NCBI GenBank assembly: GCA_944389125.1
Contig: CALXLF010000002.1
Coordinates: forward strand, 1 to 64,000
DNA from: an uncultured Clostridia bacterium
GTDB taxonomy: Bacteria > Bacillota > Clostridia > TANB77 > CAG-508
Reading direction: 5' to 3'
DNA length: 64,000 bases
Every line of letters begins with the position of its first letter. The stretch's first letter is position 1. The translations under genes were made by a program, and so were the position numbers. Positions 53,978 to 62,822 of the stretch are shown here, piece by piece. Below the pieces are notes generated by a model, which saw only the letters and a list, made by a program, of their open reading frames with translations, did not search any database and was not told the origin of the DNA.

Positions 53978-55687
53978 TTACATCTCTGCATTAAACAGAT
54001 TCCTAAGTGAGTAAATAACATCATCTGTGGATGCGTTTATACTCGCTGCTTCATTTATAGCTGAAATCTGTTTTAACGCATCAATGTCAGCGTTGTATCC
54101 AATCGTATAGACCGGTATTTCCAGGTTTTCAATAAATGGAGTAATGGATTTTAAACTTCCATCACTGTATCCGTCGCTGAGAACAAACAACATCATCTTT
54201 GCATTAGGATGGTCAGCCTGAGCTTCTACAAGCATTTGGAGACCAACTGCAATTGCATCAAATGTTGCAGTACCACCGCCAGCGGTGAGACTACTGATTT
54301 CACCGTTAAAATACGCCCTCTGGTTTAAATCAAACTTAGCAATTGGCAAGTCAATCGTTACCTTACTATTATAGGAAATTAATCCAATATAACTGTCGGA
54401 ACTGATATATTTGCCAGCATTTATCAAAGATTCTTTCATCTGTGCAAGTGGTGTTCCATCGACAGATCCAGATGTATCAATAATAAATACTGATACAATT
54501 TCCTGCCCATTGTTTTTCTTGTCTTTCCAGAGTGCCTGAGCATCTAACAGAGTGTTTCCATCAGCTTCAGGAATTTCAGGGACATAATCACTATGTCCAC
54601 CAAAGCCGTATTCTTCGGCAGATTTCTGATTCTCCTCAGAAGTGGCAAAATTCGCAAACATTTCAAAAGCTTCAGCTTTGTCTTCAGATACATTTCCAAT
54701 GCTGTAAAGCGGACTGTCATGTCTTACTCCAAAAGGAATAAATTTGTAGTTTCTAAGTTCAGGTGAATTTGCAAATACCTGATACTCAAGAACCATTCCG
54801 TCAAGTACCCCAGAATCAATTGCACCCTGCATCTGTACCGTATTGTAAGATACAACAGGAACATTTGCCTGGAATTGCTGGAACATTTCCGTTGCATGGT
54901 CACTGAGTGGATTTTCAGGGTCAAAAGCATAAAGTGTACTCATCAGGAAATTTAATCCTGTTGAACTAGCATATGGGTTAGTATAACCCATTGCAATTTC
55001 GTCGCCTATTGTTGCTTCTACAACAGATTCCAGATTAACAGTTCCATAACTGTCTAAAATCTCATTATATGTTGAATCTGACAGTACAATTCCAGCAACA
55101 TTTTTGGCAAGGCTTTTTGATACCTGATTTAAAGTTATGCCATTTGCTTCTAACATGGCAATCCAGTTTTCTGTCGATGGTGTAATTCCATCAGGAACAT
55201 ATTTTCCAGATGAAATATAATCAACCATAACACCTGAAGACATGCTTCTAAGGCTTACAGAAACTGTTTTACCGCTAGAAGTGGTATATCCCTGTTTATT
55301 AAAATCTTTTACAACTTCAATAAGCCAAGTATTTTCTTTCTGATCATCATTAGATGTTTCAGCCCCAGCTTTTTCAGGTGAAGAAAAGATTTCAATATTT
55401 ATATCTCCAGAGCCTTCGACTTTGAAAGGATATGTGTTAATATCAGGAAGTTCATCTTCTAGAGATGTTTCCTCTAAGTCGACTTCTCCTTTGACTGGAT
55501 TTTCGACTTCTTCAAGCCTTACTTTCCGATCAACATATCTGTTTAAATCAGATACAGTGTCTTCTACTGTTATTTCATTGCTGGTTTTGCCGATGTTGTT
55601 AAACAGCCGCATTCCTAAAAATATTGCAACAAAGACAACAACTGCAATAATTCCGATTCCAATAAAAGTTTTTACATTTTTACTCAT
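53978..55687 (-). CDS. Membrane-anchored solute-binding/vWA protein
   Basis: The 569-aa protein has one membrane helix (8-28), an acidic linker, an extracellular solute-binding-like domain (about 80-375) and a C-terminal von Willebrand A domain. The latter shows the MIDAS motif DTSGS near residue 405, LTAGGGTATFDAIAVGLQM and LSDGYSDGS. In-frame CGG codons at 55609 and 55528 read as Arg (GMRLF, VDRKV). Codon use is richer in GC than the resident genes. It belongs to the divergent vWA/XpaC/TelA island. Its function in metal or toxic-anion stress is only inferred. Confidence 0.8.
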   Translation of the reverse strand: MSKNVKTFIGIGIIAVVVFVAIFLGMRLFNNIGKTSNEITVEDTVSDLNRYVDRKVRLEEVENPVKGEVDLEETSLEDELPDINTYPFKVEGSGDINIEIFSSPEKAGAETSNDDQKENTWLIEVVKDFNKQGYTTSSGKTVSVSLRSMSSGVMVDYISSGKYVPDGITPSTENWIAMLEANGITLNQVSKSLAKNVAGIVLSDSTYNEILDSYGTVNLESVVEATIGDEIAMGYTNPYASSTGLNFLMSTLYAFDPENPLSDHATEMFQQFQANVPVVSYNTVQMQGAIDSGVLDGMVLEYQVFANSPELRNYKFIPFGVRHDSPLYSIGNVSEDKAEAFEMFANFATSEENQKSAEEYGFGGHSDYVPEIPEADGNTLLDAQALWKDKKNNGQEIVSVFIIDTSGSVDGTPLAQMKESLINAGKYISSDSYIGLISYNSKVTIDLPIAKFDLNQRAYFNGEISSLTAGGGTATFDAIAVGLQMLVEAQADHPNAKMMLFVLSDGYSDGSLKSITPFIENLEIPVYTIGYNADIDALKQISAINEAASINASTDDVIYSLRNLFNAEM

Positions 55688-55710
55688 AGTTAACCTCCTT
55701 AAAGATACTG

Positions 55711-56424
55711 TTACTGGGTTTCTTTATTTTCATCAAGGGAGTCAAAATTCTTTCCCTTAATGACCTTATTAAGAGCAGCTGTCATAGATTTTATATTGGA
55801 GAGATTGATGTTTTGATCTCCAATTTTGCTGACAGCTTCAATCATTGAGGAATATTCTTTAAGGACTGTTTTATTTTCCTCCAGAATTCCTCGGATATAA
55901 GCTTTATGAGAGCTTATATCTGCCGAGTCTTTGCTTTGCAGATATTCCTCATTGTCAAATGCAATGAGTCTGTTTATTATACTCTTGATATTAGAGATAA
56001 CATATTTATCTGCAACATTGGCTGTGTTGTTCAGATAGTCGAAACTCTCAGATACATCATTTAGATGCAATAACATTTTAAGAGAATCCCGTCGTCTCTG
56101 CAGTGACTTAAGCTGTTCAATTGCTTGTTCAATTTCTGCCATAAAAGATGGATCTGTCTTTTTACACTGATAAAGTGCAGACATACAATCTTCTACTGTT
56201 GTTAATTTTCCGATTTTAGGGTTTGAGCTTTCTCTTTGATTTAAAAGTACATAATTTCCAAAGATGAAAACTGCTACTCCAAAAAAGGATAGGGCAATTG
56301 TTCCTGCAAACAAAAATGCTCCATTTGAAGGGTCAAAGCTTAAGCCAAGTCCCCGTTTTGAAAAGCATAGTATTGCTACAATTGCAAAAATAACGTTGAA
56401 CAAAGCTAGCTTCATTTTTTTCAT
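55711..56424 (-). CDS. Two-helix membrane protein with coiled-coil tail (vWA island)
   Basis: A 237-aa protein with two membrane helices (about 5-22 and 38-58) and a long helical cytoplasmic part. No family is recognised. CGG codons at 56355 (SKRG) and 56091 (QRRRD) are read as Arg. It is 23 bases upstream of the vWA gene, in the same direction, so they form an operon. It may be the partner of the vWA protein. Confidence 0.65.
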   Translation of the reverse strand: MKKMKLALFNVIFAIVAILCFSKRGLGLSFDPSNGAFLFAGTIALSFFGVAVFIFGNYVLLNQRESSNPKIGKLTTVEDCMSALYQCKKTDPSFMAEIEQAIEQLKSLQRRRDSLKMLLHLNDVSESFDYLNNTANVADKYVISNIKSIINRLIAFDNEEYLQSKDSADISSHKAYIRGILEENKTVLKEYSSMIEAVSKIGDQNINLSNIKSMTAALNKVIKGKNFDSLDENKETQ

Positions 56425-56565
56425 TTATTCAACCTCCTTTAATTTTTTAGATGAAGCTAAGAGCTTCATCATTTTAAATTTACCTGAAAAATAAAAGCTA
56501 TCTTTATTATGTTAACATAAATTTCCTTAAAAATCAATAAAAATTAGCTAAAAACCGCTATTTCC

Positions 56566-56594
56566 TTGAAAGTATAAGAAATTAATGATATAAT
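56566..56594 (+). promoter_or_regulatory. Sigma-A promoter for the xpaC-like gene
   Basis: TTGAAA (56566-56571), a 17-base spacer and TATAAT (56589-56594), 101 bases before the ATG. Confidence 0.6.
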
Positions 56595-56694
56595 ATAAAA
56601 CATTAGTACTTTGAAAAATAAATATTTTATGCATTAAGGAGGTATAAGAAAAAATTTTTAGTTACTCGTAAACAAAATTCATGGAGGAGACATT

Positions 56695-57612
56695 ATGGAA
56701 ATTGAGGTAAAAAGAAAAAAAGAAAATAGGCTTTACGGAAAAGTTGTGATACGTGATAAGGAATTAAAACACGTATTTAAAAATGTTCCCTATATTTCAA
56801 AATACAAAAAATGTTATTCTTGTAGAAATACGAATAGGGAATGTAAGTACTATGATGAATGTATACCTCTAAGGAGGTTTGATTGTAAAAAAAATCTTAA
56901 TTTTTTGCAGTCAATCTATAATCTATTAACTGGAATATTCATTACTTATGTAACTTTAACACTTGCCTTTAAATACAATTTTAGCATTATAAAGGTAATA
57001 TCTATCTTTTTACTCTTTTTTGTAGCTATGGATATAAGTTGCACTGCTGTTGAATCATTTGTATCTTTTACTCGGGATAAATTGTTCTATAAAAAGCTTT
57101 TAAGAAGAGATAAAAAAGAAATGGTAAGAAAGCAGAAGAAAAGAGAAGAAGAAAGACAACAAAAACAAACAGAAGAGATTATGAAAATGACCCAGACAGC
57201 TTTTGGCGGAAATATATCTATTGCTGAAGATTTTGTGAAAAACTTGAAAAAAATTTCAGATGAAAATGATTTTGGTGAAAACGATTTGAAAATTGAAAAA
57301 TGCGTGGAGCGACTTGAAGAGATTATTAAGATCTTAAAAAAGGATAGTTCTAACTATCCAAGAGTATCATTTTTATTTGAAGTTTATCTTCCGAAAATTT
57401 ATGATATTTTAATGCAATATGTAGCATTGATGGAGGTAGATTGTGATGAAGAAGAGGTTAAAGAAATCCTTACAGAGTTTATAGATAAATTTCTGAACTT
57501 TTTAAAAAGTCAGAAGATTGAATCGAGACTTGGTAAGGATAAAAATCAGGCTATTATACAATTCAGAGCTTTGACAAAGACAATTGAGAGTAATATTGAA
57601 GAAGGAGAATGA
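56695..57612 (+). CDS. XpaC-like (5-bromo-4-chloroindolyl phosphate hydrolysis family) protein
   Basis: The 305-aa protein has an N-terminal Cys-rich stretch (KKCYSCRNTNRECKYYDEC), two membrane helices (about 75-98 and 102-122), a charged helix and a helical C-terminal domain (YPRVSFLFEVYLPKIYDILMQY, then a region with SNIEEGE at the end). The C-terminal YPxxSxxFxxYLPxxxxIL pattern is that of the XpaC family, which commonly neighbours TelA. One in-frame CGG at 57073 (FTRDK) reads as Arg. It lies four bases before the next gene. Confidence 0.72.
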   Translation: MEIEVKRKKENRLYGKVVIRDKELKHVFKNVPYISKYKKCYSCRNTNRECKYYDECIPLRRFDCKKNLNFLQSIYNLLTGIFITYVTLTLAFKYNFSIIKVISIFLLFFVAMDISCTAVESFVSFTRDKLFYKKLLRRDKKEMVRKQKKREEERQQKQTEEIMKMTQTAFGGNISIAEDFVKNLKKISDENDFGENDLKIEKCVERLEEIIKILKKDSSNYPRVSFLFEVYLPKIYDILMQYVALMEVDCDEEEVKEILTEFIDKFLNFLKSQKIESRLGKDKNQAIIQFRALTKTIESNIEEGE

Positions 57613-57615
57613 TTT

Positions 57616-58593
57616 ATGAAGATGCGGAAAAAAAGATTAATTTTTTGGGCTTTATGTATATGTATTTCTCTTATATTGGGTTATATTAATGATGAATATT
57701 ACAAGGAAAAAGCAAATCTTGTGGTATATGCACCTGAAGATATGAAAGAAGCTTTTTCAGTTGCTCTTAAAGAGGCAGGTTTAAATTCTAATTATAGAAT
57801 TGCAATAACAACAGAAAAAGAAAAAGCTGATATCTGTGTTGATTATGGTAAGGAAAATAATAGTTATACTAAATTTGCTTTTTCACCATTTGTAGTATCT
57901 TATAGTAGTGATGAAAATCATATAAAAGATCTAAAAAAAGACGGTGTACTGATAGAGTCAGAGTATTATACTTCTGAAAAATATTATGACATTGACTTTA
58001 AGAAAGTAGTTGATGAAGTTATTGAAGAAGGTAAATGGGAAAATTTAGGTGTTGATGATAAAAAGTTAAGCACAATAAAGATTTTTTATCCAGCTGAATC
58101 AACTATTTATTGGGATGATTTTTATGATTTTATGCTTGTTACTGTAAACAATGGTACTTATCCAGAAAGTATAGAAAAGCTGGAGAATGCAGAAGAATAT
58201 GTTGGAAGATTTCTTAAGAGCTCTTTTACAGAGCCTGTTACCGATTTTGAAGAACAGGTTGTAAGAACTAATGGATTTCCAGAGAGTTCCTTCTATGTAT
58301 TTCCTGAAAAACTTGGATTTCAGGTATCATCTGATACTGGAAACTATACAAGATTTTTTTATCCAACATCAACAGTTAATTTCAATTATTATTTAAAAGC
58401 AACTACAGATCTAGGTAAGAGAGTTGTGAATTCTATAGATGATAGTGATTTCTATGAAAAATTAAATGATAAGGAGTACAGGAGTAAATCAGAGACAAGC
58501 ATTGATGCTGGGTTATTTACTAAGGTGCATGATTCAAGAGATGCTTATAAAGTTGTTGAAGTTGTAGATTTGAAAGAAACTGAATCTGAATAA
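57616..58593 (+). CDS. Membrane-anchored solute-binding-like protein (vWA island)
   Basis: A 325-aa protein with an N-terminal membrane anchor (6-22) and an extracellular domain starting VVYAPEDMKEAFSVALKEAG, the pattern of periplasmic-binding-type folds. It resembles the N-terminal binding half of the neighbouring vWA protein, but without a vWA domain. Codon 4 is CGG (57625, MKMRKK); a +1 shift there would stop at once, so it must be Arg. No motif indicates the ligand. Confidence 0.65.
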   Translation: MKMRKKRLIFWALCICISLILGYINDEYYKEKANLVVYAPEDMKEAFSVALKEAGLNSNYRIAITTEKEKADICVDYGKENNSYTKFAFSPFVVSYSSDENHIKDLKKDGVLIESEYYTSEKYYDIDFKKVVDEVIEEGKWENLGVDDKKLSTIKIFYPAESTIYWDDFYDFMLVTVNNGTYPESIEKLENAEEYVGRFLKSSFTEPVTDFEEQVVRTNGFPESSFYVFPEKLGFQVSSDTGNYTRFFYPTSTVNFNYYLKATTDLGKRVVNSIDDSDFYEKLNDKEYRSKSETSIDAGLFTKVHDSRDAYKVVEVVDLKETESE

Positions 58594-58610
58594 TGCGTAA
58601 AAATATTTAG

Positions 58611-58645
58611 CCCCCAAGCAAAAAGTTTTGCTTGGGGGTATTTCC
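58611..58645 (+). terminator. GC-rich intrinsic terminator
   Basis: cccccaagcaaaa pairs perfectly with ttttgcttggggg, followed by a T-rich tract. Confidence 0.88.
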
Positions 58646-58675
58646 TTTTATATAGGCATAGATTTACATAATACC

Positions 58676-58704
58676 TTGATTTAACCTTATATATATGTTA
58701 TAAT
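58676..58704 (+). promoter_or_regulatory. Sigma-A promoter for telA
   Basis: TTGATT (58676-58681), a 17-base spacer and TATAAT (58699-58704), 49 bases before the ATG. Confidence 0.65.
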
Positions 58705-58753
58705 GGAACTTGTACATTTACAATTTTTTTAAGTTTAAAGGAGGAACTTTTCT

Positions 58754-60061
58754 ATGAATGAAAAAACAACAGCAACAAATATTGAGGAGGAAAACAATAT
58801 GAATGAAGAAAAAGTTTTTTCAGAGCCGATTGTTACAGAAAGTAGCTTTCCAAAGCCAACTACCCGGCTACAGTCATTAATGACAAAGTTTCGACAGGAA
58901 AAGAATATTCCTGAAGAAAGTGCTGTGACTGAAGCCACTGGTGATCCTTTGGCAAATGTCAAAGTCAAAAATACTGTCAAAACAAGATCATTTGATGATT
59001 TGTCTGAGGAAAAACAGCGCATAGTCCTTGAAAGAATAAGTAAAGTGGACTACATGAAGTCAGGAGACATCCAGACTTTTGCAAGTGCTAAAGAAAGCCC
59101 GATGACGAAAAATGCGGAGATAATCATCTCCAAATATTCGGCAGAAGAGGCCGGAAACATTGCAGAGCCACTTACAAACCTGGTGGCAACACTTAAAACC
59201 GGAAATCCTCAGGAGATTGTTAAGAAAGTTTCTGATGACAAAAATTGGGGAGTTTTTGATAGCCTTCGAGAGATGCTTTCTTTAAAAAAAGCAAGAAAAA
59301 AGATGGCAGTTGCGCTTGCTGAACATCAGTCCATCATGAAAAACATACAGGCAGTGAGTGTTGAACTGGAGAGACAGAAAATTGATCTTCAGGAAGATGT
59401 TCGTGTGTATGAGGAAATGGGGACTGCCACTTATGATCAGATTGAGGACTTTGAGCTTTATTGTATTGCTCTTAATCTGATGATTGATGATGCAAAAGAA
59501 AAACTGCAGGCTTTGATCAGCAAAGGAGAGCTCGATTTAACCGAGCTTAACGACGCTAACCGGTTAAAGAGCGCTATTGAACGGATGGAAAGAAAGAGAT
59601 ACAGTATTCAGACTGTTAGAACCTCGACGATCCAGACTGTTCCGCAGCTTGCTGTTCTTATCCGTGGGAATGAGATTATCTGCGAAAAAATAGACGAAGT
59701 GCAGACTCTTGTAATCCCAATGTGGACATGGCAGTATGCTATAGCTGTAGCGGCGATTAAGCAGAAAGAGGCATTAAGCATTCAGAAGACGATTAGAGGG
59801 ATTACCTCAAAACTTCTTACTGGAAATGCTCAGCTTCTTCATGACAACATGATTGCTGCACAGGAAGAACTGTATGCAGCAGCGGTTGCAATTGAAGACC
59901 TTCAGACTGTGCAGAACTATATTGATGATATGGTAACAAAAGTCAATGAAGTTCGCCGTCAGTCTTCTCAGAAATACGCAGAGGGGCTGAAGAAAATGGA
60001 GGAAATCGAACAGAAAAACTACCAGCTTATTGGTAGAAGTGTGGAAGTTCCGAAAAATTAA
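58754..60061 (+). CDS. TelA/KlaA-family toxic anion resistance protein
   Basis: The 435-aa cytosolic protein is the TelA family: long helices with KNWGVFDSLREMLSLKKARKK, the HQSIMKNIQAVSVELERQ helix and the C-terminal signature QTVPQLAVLIRGNEIICEKI then VIPMWTWQYAIAVAAIKQKE. CGG occurs three times in frame as Arg (58865, 59561, 59582). It has the highest GC and the least host-like codons in the window (CAG, CTG, AAC common). With XpaC and vWA proteins it forms a set known from other Firmicutes and linked to tellurite or envelope stress. Confidence 0.88.
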   Translation: MNEKTTATNIEEENNMNEEKVFSEPIVTESSFPKPTTRLQSLMTKFRQEKNIPEESAVTEATGDPLANVKVKNTVKTRSFDDLSEEKQRIVLERISKVDYMKSGDIQTFASAKESPMTKNAEIIISKYSAEEAGNIAEPLTNLVATLKTGNPQEIVKKVSDDKNWGVFDSLREMLSLKKARKKMAVALAEHQSIMKNIQAVSVELERQKIDLQEDVRVYEEMGTATYDQIEDFELYCIALNLMIDDAKEKLQALISKGELDLTELNDANRLKSAIERMERKRYSIQTVRTSTIQTVPQLAVLIRGNEIICEKIDEVQTLVIPMWTWQYAIAVAAIKQKEALSIQKTIRGITSKLLTGNAQLLHDNMIAAQEELYAAAVAIEDLQTVQNYIDDMVTKVNEVRRQSSQKYAEGLKKMEEIEQKNYQLIGRSVEVPKN

Positions 60062-60099
60062 ACGACCTTTTGTATGCAAAAGGGTAAATGTTTTTCAGG

Positions 60100-60130
60100 C
60101 GATGACCTTTTTGAAAAAAGGTCATCGTCT
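60100..60130 (+). terminator. Terminator-like hairpin after telA
   Basis: cgatgaccttttt pairs with aaaaaggtcatcg around a short loop; no clean T-run follows. It marks the right border of the GC-richer island. Confidence 0.6.
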
Positions 60131-60166
60131 AAAACTTTTAAAAAGTTAGTTTTTTGAAAAAAATGC

Positions 60167-60195
60167 TTGACTTTTTGCTATTAGTGTATTAAAAT
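60167..60195 (+). promoter_or_regulatory. Sigma-A promoter of rplM-rpsI
   Basis: TTGACT (60167-60172), a 17-base spacer and TAAAAT (60190-60195). Confidence 0.65.
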
Positions 60196-60219
60196 AATAA
60201 AGCATTATATGGATATATA

Positions 60220-60285
60220 GATTAGTTTTTGGGGTTTTCCCGGTAATTTGAACCTAGAAAACTAGTTTAGATATAAATATATTTT
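60220..60285 (+). promoter_or_regulatory. Candidate L13 (rplM) leader RNA
   Basis: The 5' leader contains ggggttttcccggtaatttg followed by aacctagaaaactagttt, a conserved-looking structured element in an otherwise AT-rich stretch, at the place where Firmicutes carry the L13 autoregulatory leader. The identification is by position and the cccggt core only. Confidence 0.5.
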
Positions 60286-60311
60286 AATTTAGAGGAGGGT
60301 ATTAGATTACC

Positions 60312-60749
60312 ATGAATAATACTACATATAGCCCTAAAGCAGGGGAAATCGAAAGAAAATGGTATATAATAGATGCAGCAGGTAAACCAGTAGGTAGAGT
60401 AGCTACTGAAGTTGCAAAATTATTAAGAGGAAAACACAAACCAACATTTACTCCAAATATGGATATGGGAGATTTTGTTATAGTTATAAATTGTAAAGAT
60501 GCTGTATTTACTGGAAAAAAATTAGATCAAAAAGTTTATAGAAGACACTCTGGATATATTGGAGGAATGAAAGAAACTTCAGCTAGAGTTATGATGGAAA
60601 CAAAACCAGAACAAGCAATGTTCTTAGCTGTAAAAGGAATGTTGCCTCATACAAAACTTGGAAGACAAATGATTAAAAAAGTTAGAGTTTATGCAGGAAG
60701 CGAACATGAAAATGCAGCTCAAAAACCAGAAGTTTGGGAGGTAAAATAG
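60312..60749 (+). CDS. rplM: 50S ribosomal protein L13
   Basis: A 145-aa protein matching L13: [53 protein letters not shown] and the [19 protein letters not shown] core. It has a strong agaggagggtatt site. It is four bases from rpsI, the universal order. No CGG in frame. Confidence 0.97.
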   Translation: MNNTTYSPKAGEIERKWYIIDAAGKPVGRVATEVAKLLRGKHKPTFTPNMDMGDFVIVINCKDAVFTGKKLDQKVYRRHSGYIGGMKETSARVMMETKPEQAMFLAVKGMLPHTKLGRQMIKKVRVYAGSEHENAAQKPEVWEVK

Positions 60750-60752
60750 AAA

Positions 60753-61148
60753 ATGGCTAAATCAGAAACTTACCTAGGAACAGGTAGAAGAAAAAAATCA
60801 ATCGCTAGAGTTAGATTAACAGAAGGAAAAGGAAATATAACTGTTAATGGAAAAACTTTAGATGAATATTTTGGAACAGATATTTTAAAAGTTATAGTTA
60901 AACAACCATTTGTTGTTACAAATACAGAGGGAAAATATGATGTTATTTGTAAAGTAACAGGTGGAGGATTTACAGGTCAAGCTGGAGCAATCAGACATGG
61001 TATTTCAAGAGCTTTAAATGAAGCAAATGAAGAATTAAGACCAGCTTTAAAGGCAAACGGATTTCTAACAAGAGATTCTCGTATGAAAGAGAGAAAGAAA
61101 TACGGATTAAAGAAAGCAAGAAAAGCTCCACAATTCTCAAAAAGATAA
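60753..61148 (+). CDS. rpsI: 30S ribosomal protein S9
   Basis: A 131-aa protein with the S9 signatures: [35 protein letters not shown] and a C-terminal basic tail [13 protein letters not shown] that reaches the P-site tRNA. It ends with the conserved SKR. It forms an operon with rplM. Confidence 0.97.
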   Translation: MAKSETYLGTGRRKKSIARVRLTEGKGNITVNGKTLDEYFGTDILKVIVKQPFVVTNTEGKYDVICKVTGGGFTGQAGAIRHGISRALNEANEELRPALKANGFLTRDSRMKERKKYGLKKARKAPQFSKR

Positions 61149-61164
61149 TTTATGGAAATTTTGG

Positions 61165-61194
61165 AAACTCGGAAATTTATTTCCGAGTTTTTTT
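61165..61194 (+). terminator. Intrinsic terminator after rpsI
   Basis: aaactcggaaa pairs perfectly with tttccgagttt, extended by a T-run. Confidence 0.9.
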
Positions 61195-61216
61195 CGCATC
61201 TATTCCTTATTTTAGG

Positions 61217-61367
61217 GACACTTTAAAAAAGCAGGCTGCCATAGGGACGTTGTTCCACGGCAATTTTTTGTTCCACAAAACATGTCCCCCTGACAATTTT
61301 TTTGGGAATGTGGCAAGAAACCACCCAAGTCTTTTAAACTTTTGGAGACACTTTAAAAAAGCAGGCT
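61217..61367. repeat. Intergenic repeat pair with GC-rich insert
   Basis: A 21-bp direct repeat gacactttaaaaaagcaggc+t lies at 61217-61237 and 61347-61367. Between the copies is GC-rich sequence with several inverted words (gggacgttgttccacgg, gttccacaaaacatgtcccc). There is no reading frame of note. It looks like a short mobile or dispersed element. The rest of 61195-61488 is AT-rich without a gene. Confidence 0.65.
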
Positions 61368-61488
61368 AATTTAATTATAAAAACTAGTAAAAATAAAATA
61401 TATTTATATTAAAAAGTCTTGAATAAAAAGGCTTTTTGTATTATAATTTTTTTATTGAAATTTGGTTTTATAATGTTTGGAGGATGCT

Positions 61489-61701
61489 ATGATTAAAGAT
61501 GATATAAATTTATCTGTTGCAATTGATATTTTAGACAGAAAAATTGCTAAATTAAATATGGAAATAGTAAAAAATCCGAATAATATAGAATTAAAAGAAA
61601 AGTTAAATAATATTTTAAACATGAGAAAAGAAATTAGTAAAGGAAATGCTGAATTGATTAAAAAAATAATTGATGAAGCTAAAAATTCACAAAATGATTG
61701 A
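61489..61701 (+). CDS. Small helical protein, possible antitoxin of a zeta-like pair
   Basis: The 70-aa protein starts at ATG 61489 behind tttggaggatg. It is made of helices with charged faces (LSVAIDILDRKIAKLNMEIV; EKLNNILNMRKEISKGN). Its end overlaps the start of the zeta-like gene by eight bases. Position and size match epsilon-type antitoxins, but its sequence shows no known antitoxin motif. Confidence 0.5.
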   Translation: MIKDDINLSVAIDILDRKIAKLNMEIVKNPNNIELKEKLNNILNMRKEISKGNAELIKKIIDEAKNSQND

Positions 61702-62791
61702 TTTAAGAAATAAAATTGGAGAGATTATTAATCATGAGCGTGATACAGAACATTTTTCTGTTTTAGATGAAACATCAGCTGATTTAATTGAACAAATTAT
61801 AAGCAACTATGAAGTGACAAATAATTTGCATCAAAATTTTGATAATCTTCCAAAACAAGCTGATTTAATTTTTGTTGCAGCTCCAACTGGTGCTGGAAAA
61901 GATAGTTTAGTTGCAAGATTAAATCATGCTAATCCAGAAAAAAATTATATTGAATTGAATATGGATATGTTTAGACATTATTTTAGTCAGTTTATTCCTA
62001 ATGTAAAACTACAAGATAGAACTTTTGCTGAACAGACAAGTGAGTTTTCTTATGAGATGTATTATTCTATTCAAGAAATCTTATTGTCTGAGTTTCCTGG
62101 AACTAATATTATTATAACAGGAACATTGTGGAAAACGGATTGGGTTGAGGAAACTTTTAAAAAATATAAGTCAAATGAAAATACTGATTATAGAATAACT
62201 CTTGCTTCACTTGCTGTTCCAGAAAAAGATAGTGCTTTTTCAATTTTAAAAAGATATGTTTCTATTGTTGATAATGGAATAATTAGAAAAAAAGAAAATG
62301 GAGAAATAGAATATTCTGAACATTTTTTACCAGGTAGTGCAAGATATACAAGTTTAGATTATCATAATGCTACTTTTGATAGATTTCCGAAAAATCTTAA
62401 GTATTTTCAGGATATGTTTCAAAGAGGAGAATTGATTGATTGTATGGAAGTTTATAGAAGATCTGTAAAAGAATCTGATTTTTCTGAAAATACTTTGGTT
62501 TATTCTTCTGAAAATCCAGAACAATCTAATATTACTGCACTAGATGCAGTAATGCAACTTAGAAATTCTAAATCTCAAATAACACAAGATGATATATTTA
62601 GTTTATTTGAAATTCTTACTGATGAAAAAAATCAATCTTATTTTAAAAGTCAAAATGTTATTGAAGAAATAATATTTGATTTAGCTGAGATTTTAGGAAA
62701 ACAAGATATATTACAAAAGCATTTGAATAGAAGAAACAGAAGAAATGCTCCTGATACTGATGAAAATGGTGAGGGAGATCCAAGAAGATAA
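61694..62791 (+). CDS. Zeta-toxin-like P-loop kinase
   Basis: The 365-aa protein has Walker A VAAPTGAGKDSL near residue 61, a following NMDMFRHYFSQFIPN segment (Asp position of zeta toxins), IIITGTLWKTDWVEE, and a C-terminal helical extension with NRRNRRNAPDTDE. Zeta toxins phosphorylate UDP-GlcNAc-type wall precursors. Here the order of P-loop, D-x-x-R and the helical lid fits, but the toxin's catalytic residues cannot be assigned with certainty. ATG 61694 overlaps the preceding stop; a start eight codons earlier (61670) is possible. Confidence 0.65.
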   Translation: MIDLRNKIGEIINHERDTEHFSVLDETSADLIEQIISNYEVTNNLHQNFDNLPKQADLIFVAAPTGAGKDSLVARLNHANPEKNYIELNMDMFRHYFSQFIPNVKLQDRTFAEQTSEFSYEMYYSIQEILLSEFPGTNIIITGTLWKTDWVEETFKKYKSNENTDYRITLASLAVPEKDSAFSILKRYVSIVDNGIIRKKENGEIEYSEHFLPGSARYTSLDYHNATFDRFPKNLKYFQDMFQRGELIDCMEVYRRSVKESDFSENTLVYSSENPEQSNITALDAVMQLRNSKSQITQDDIFSLFEILTDEKNQSYFKSQNVIEEIIFDLAEILGKQDILQKHLNRRNRRNAPDTDENGEGDPRR

Positions 62792-62822
62792 AAAATAAAA
62801 TGGAAGAAGGAAATGATTTTAA

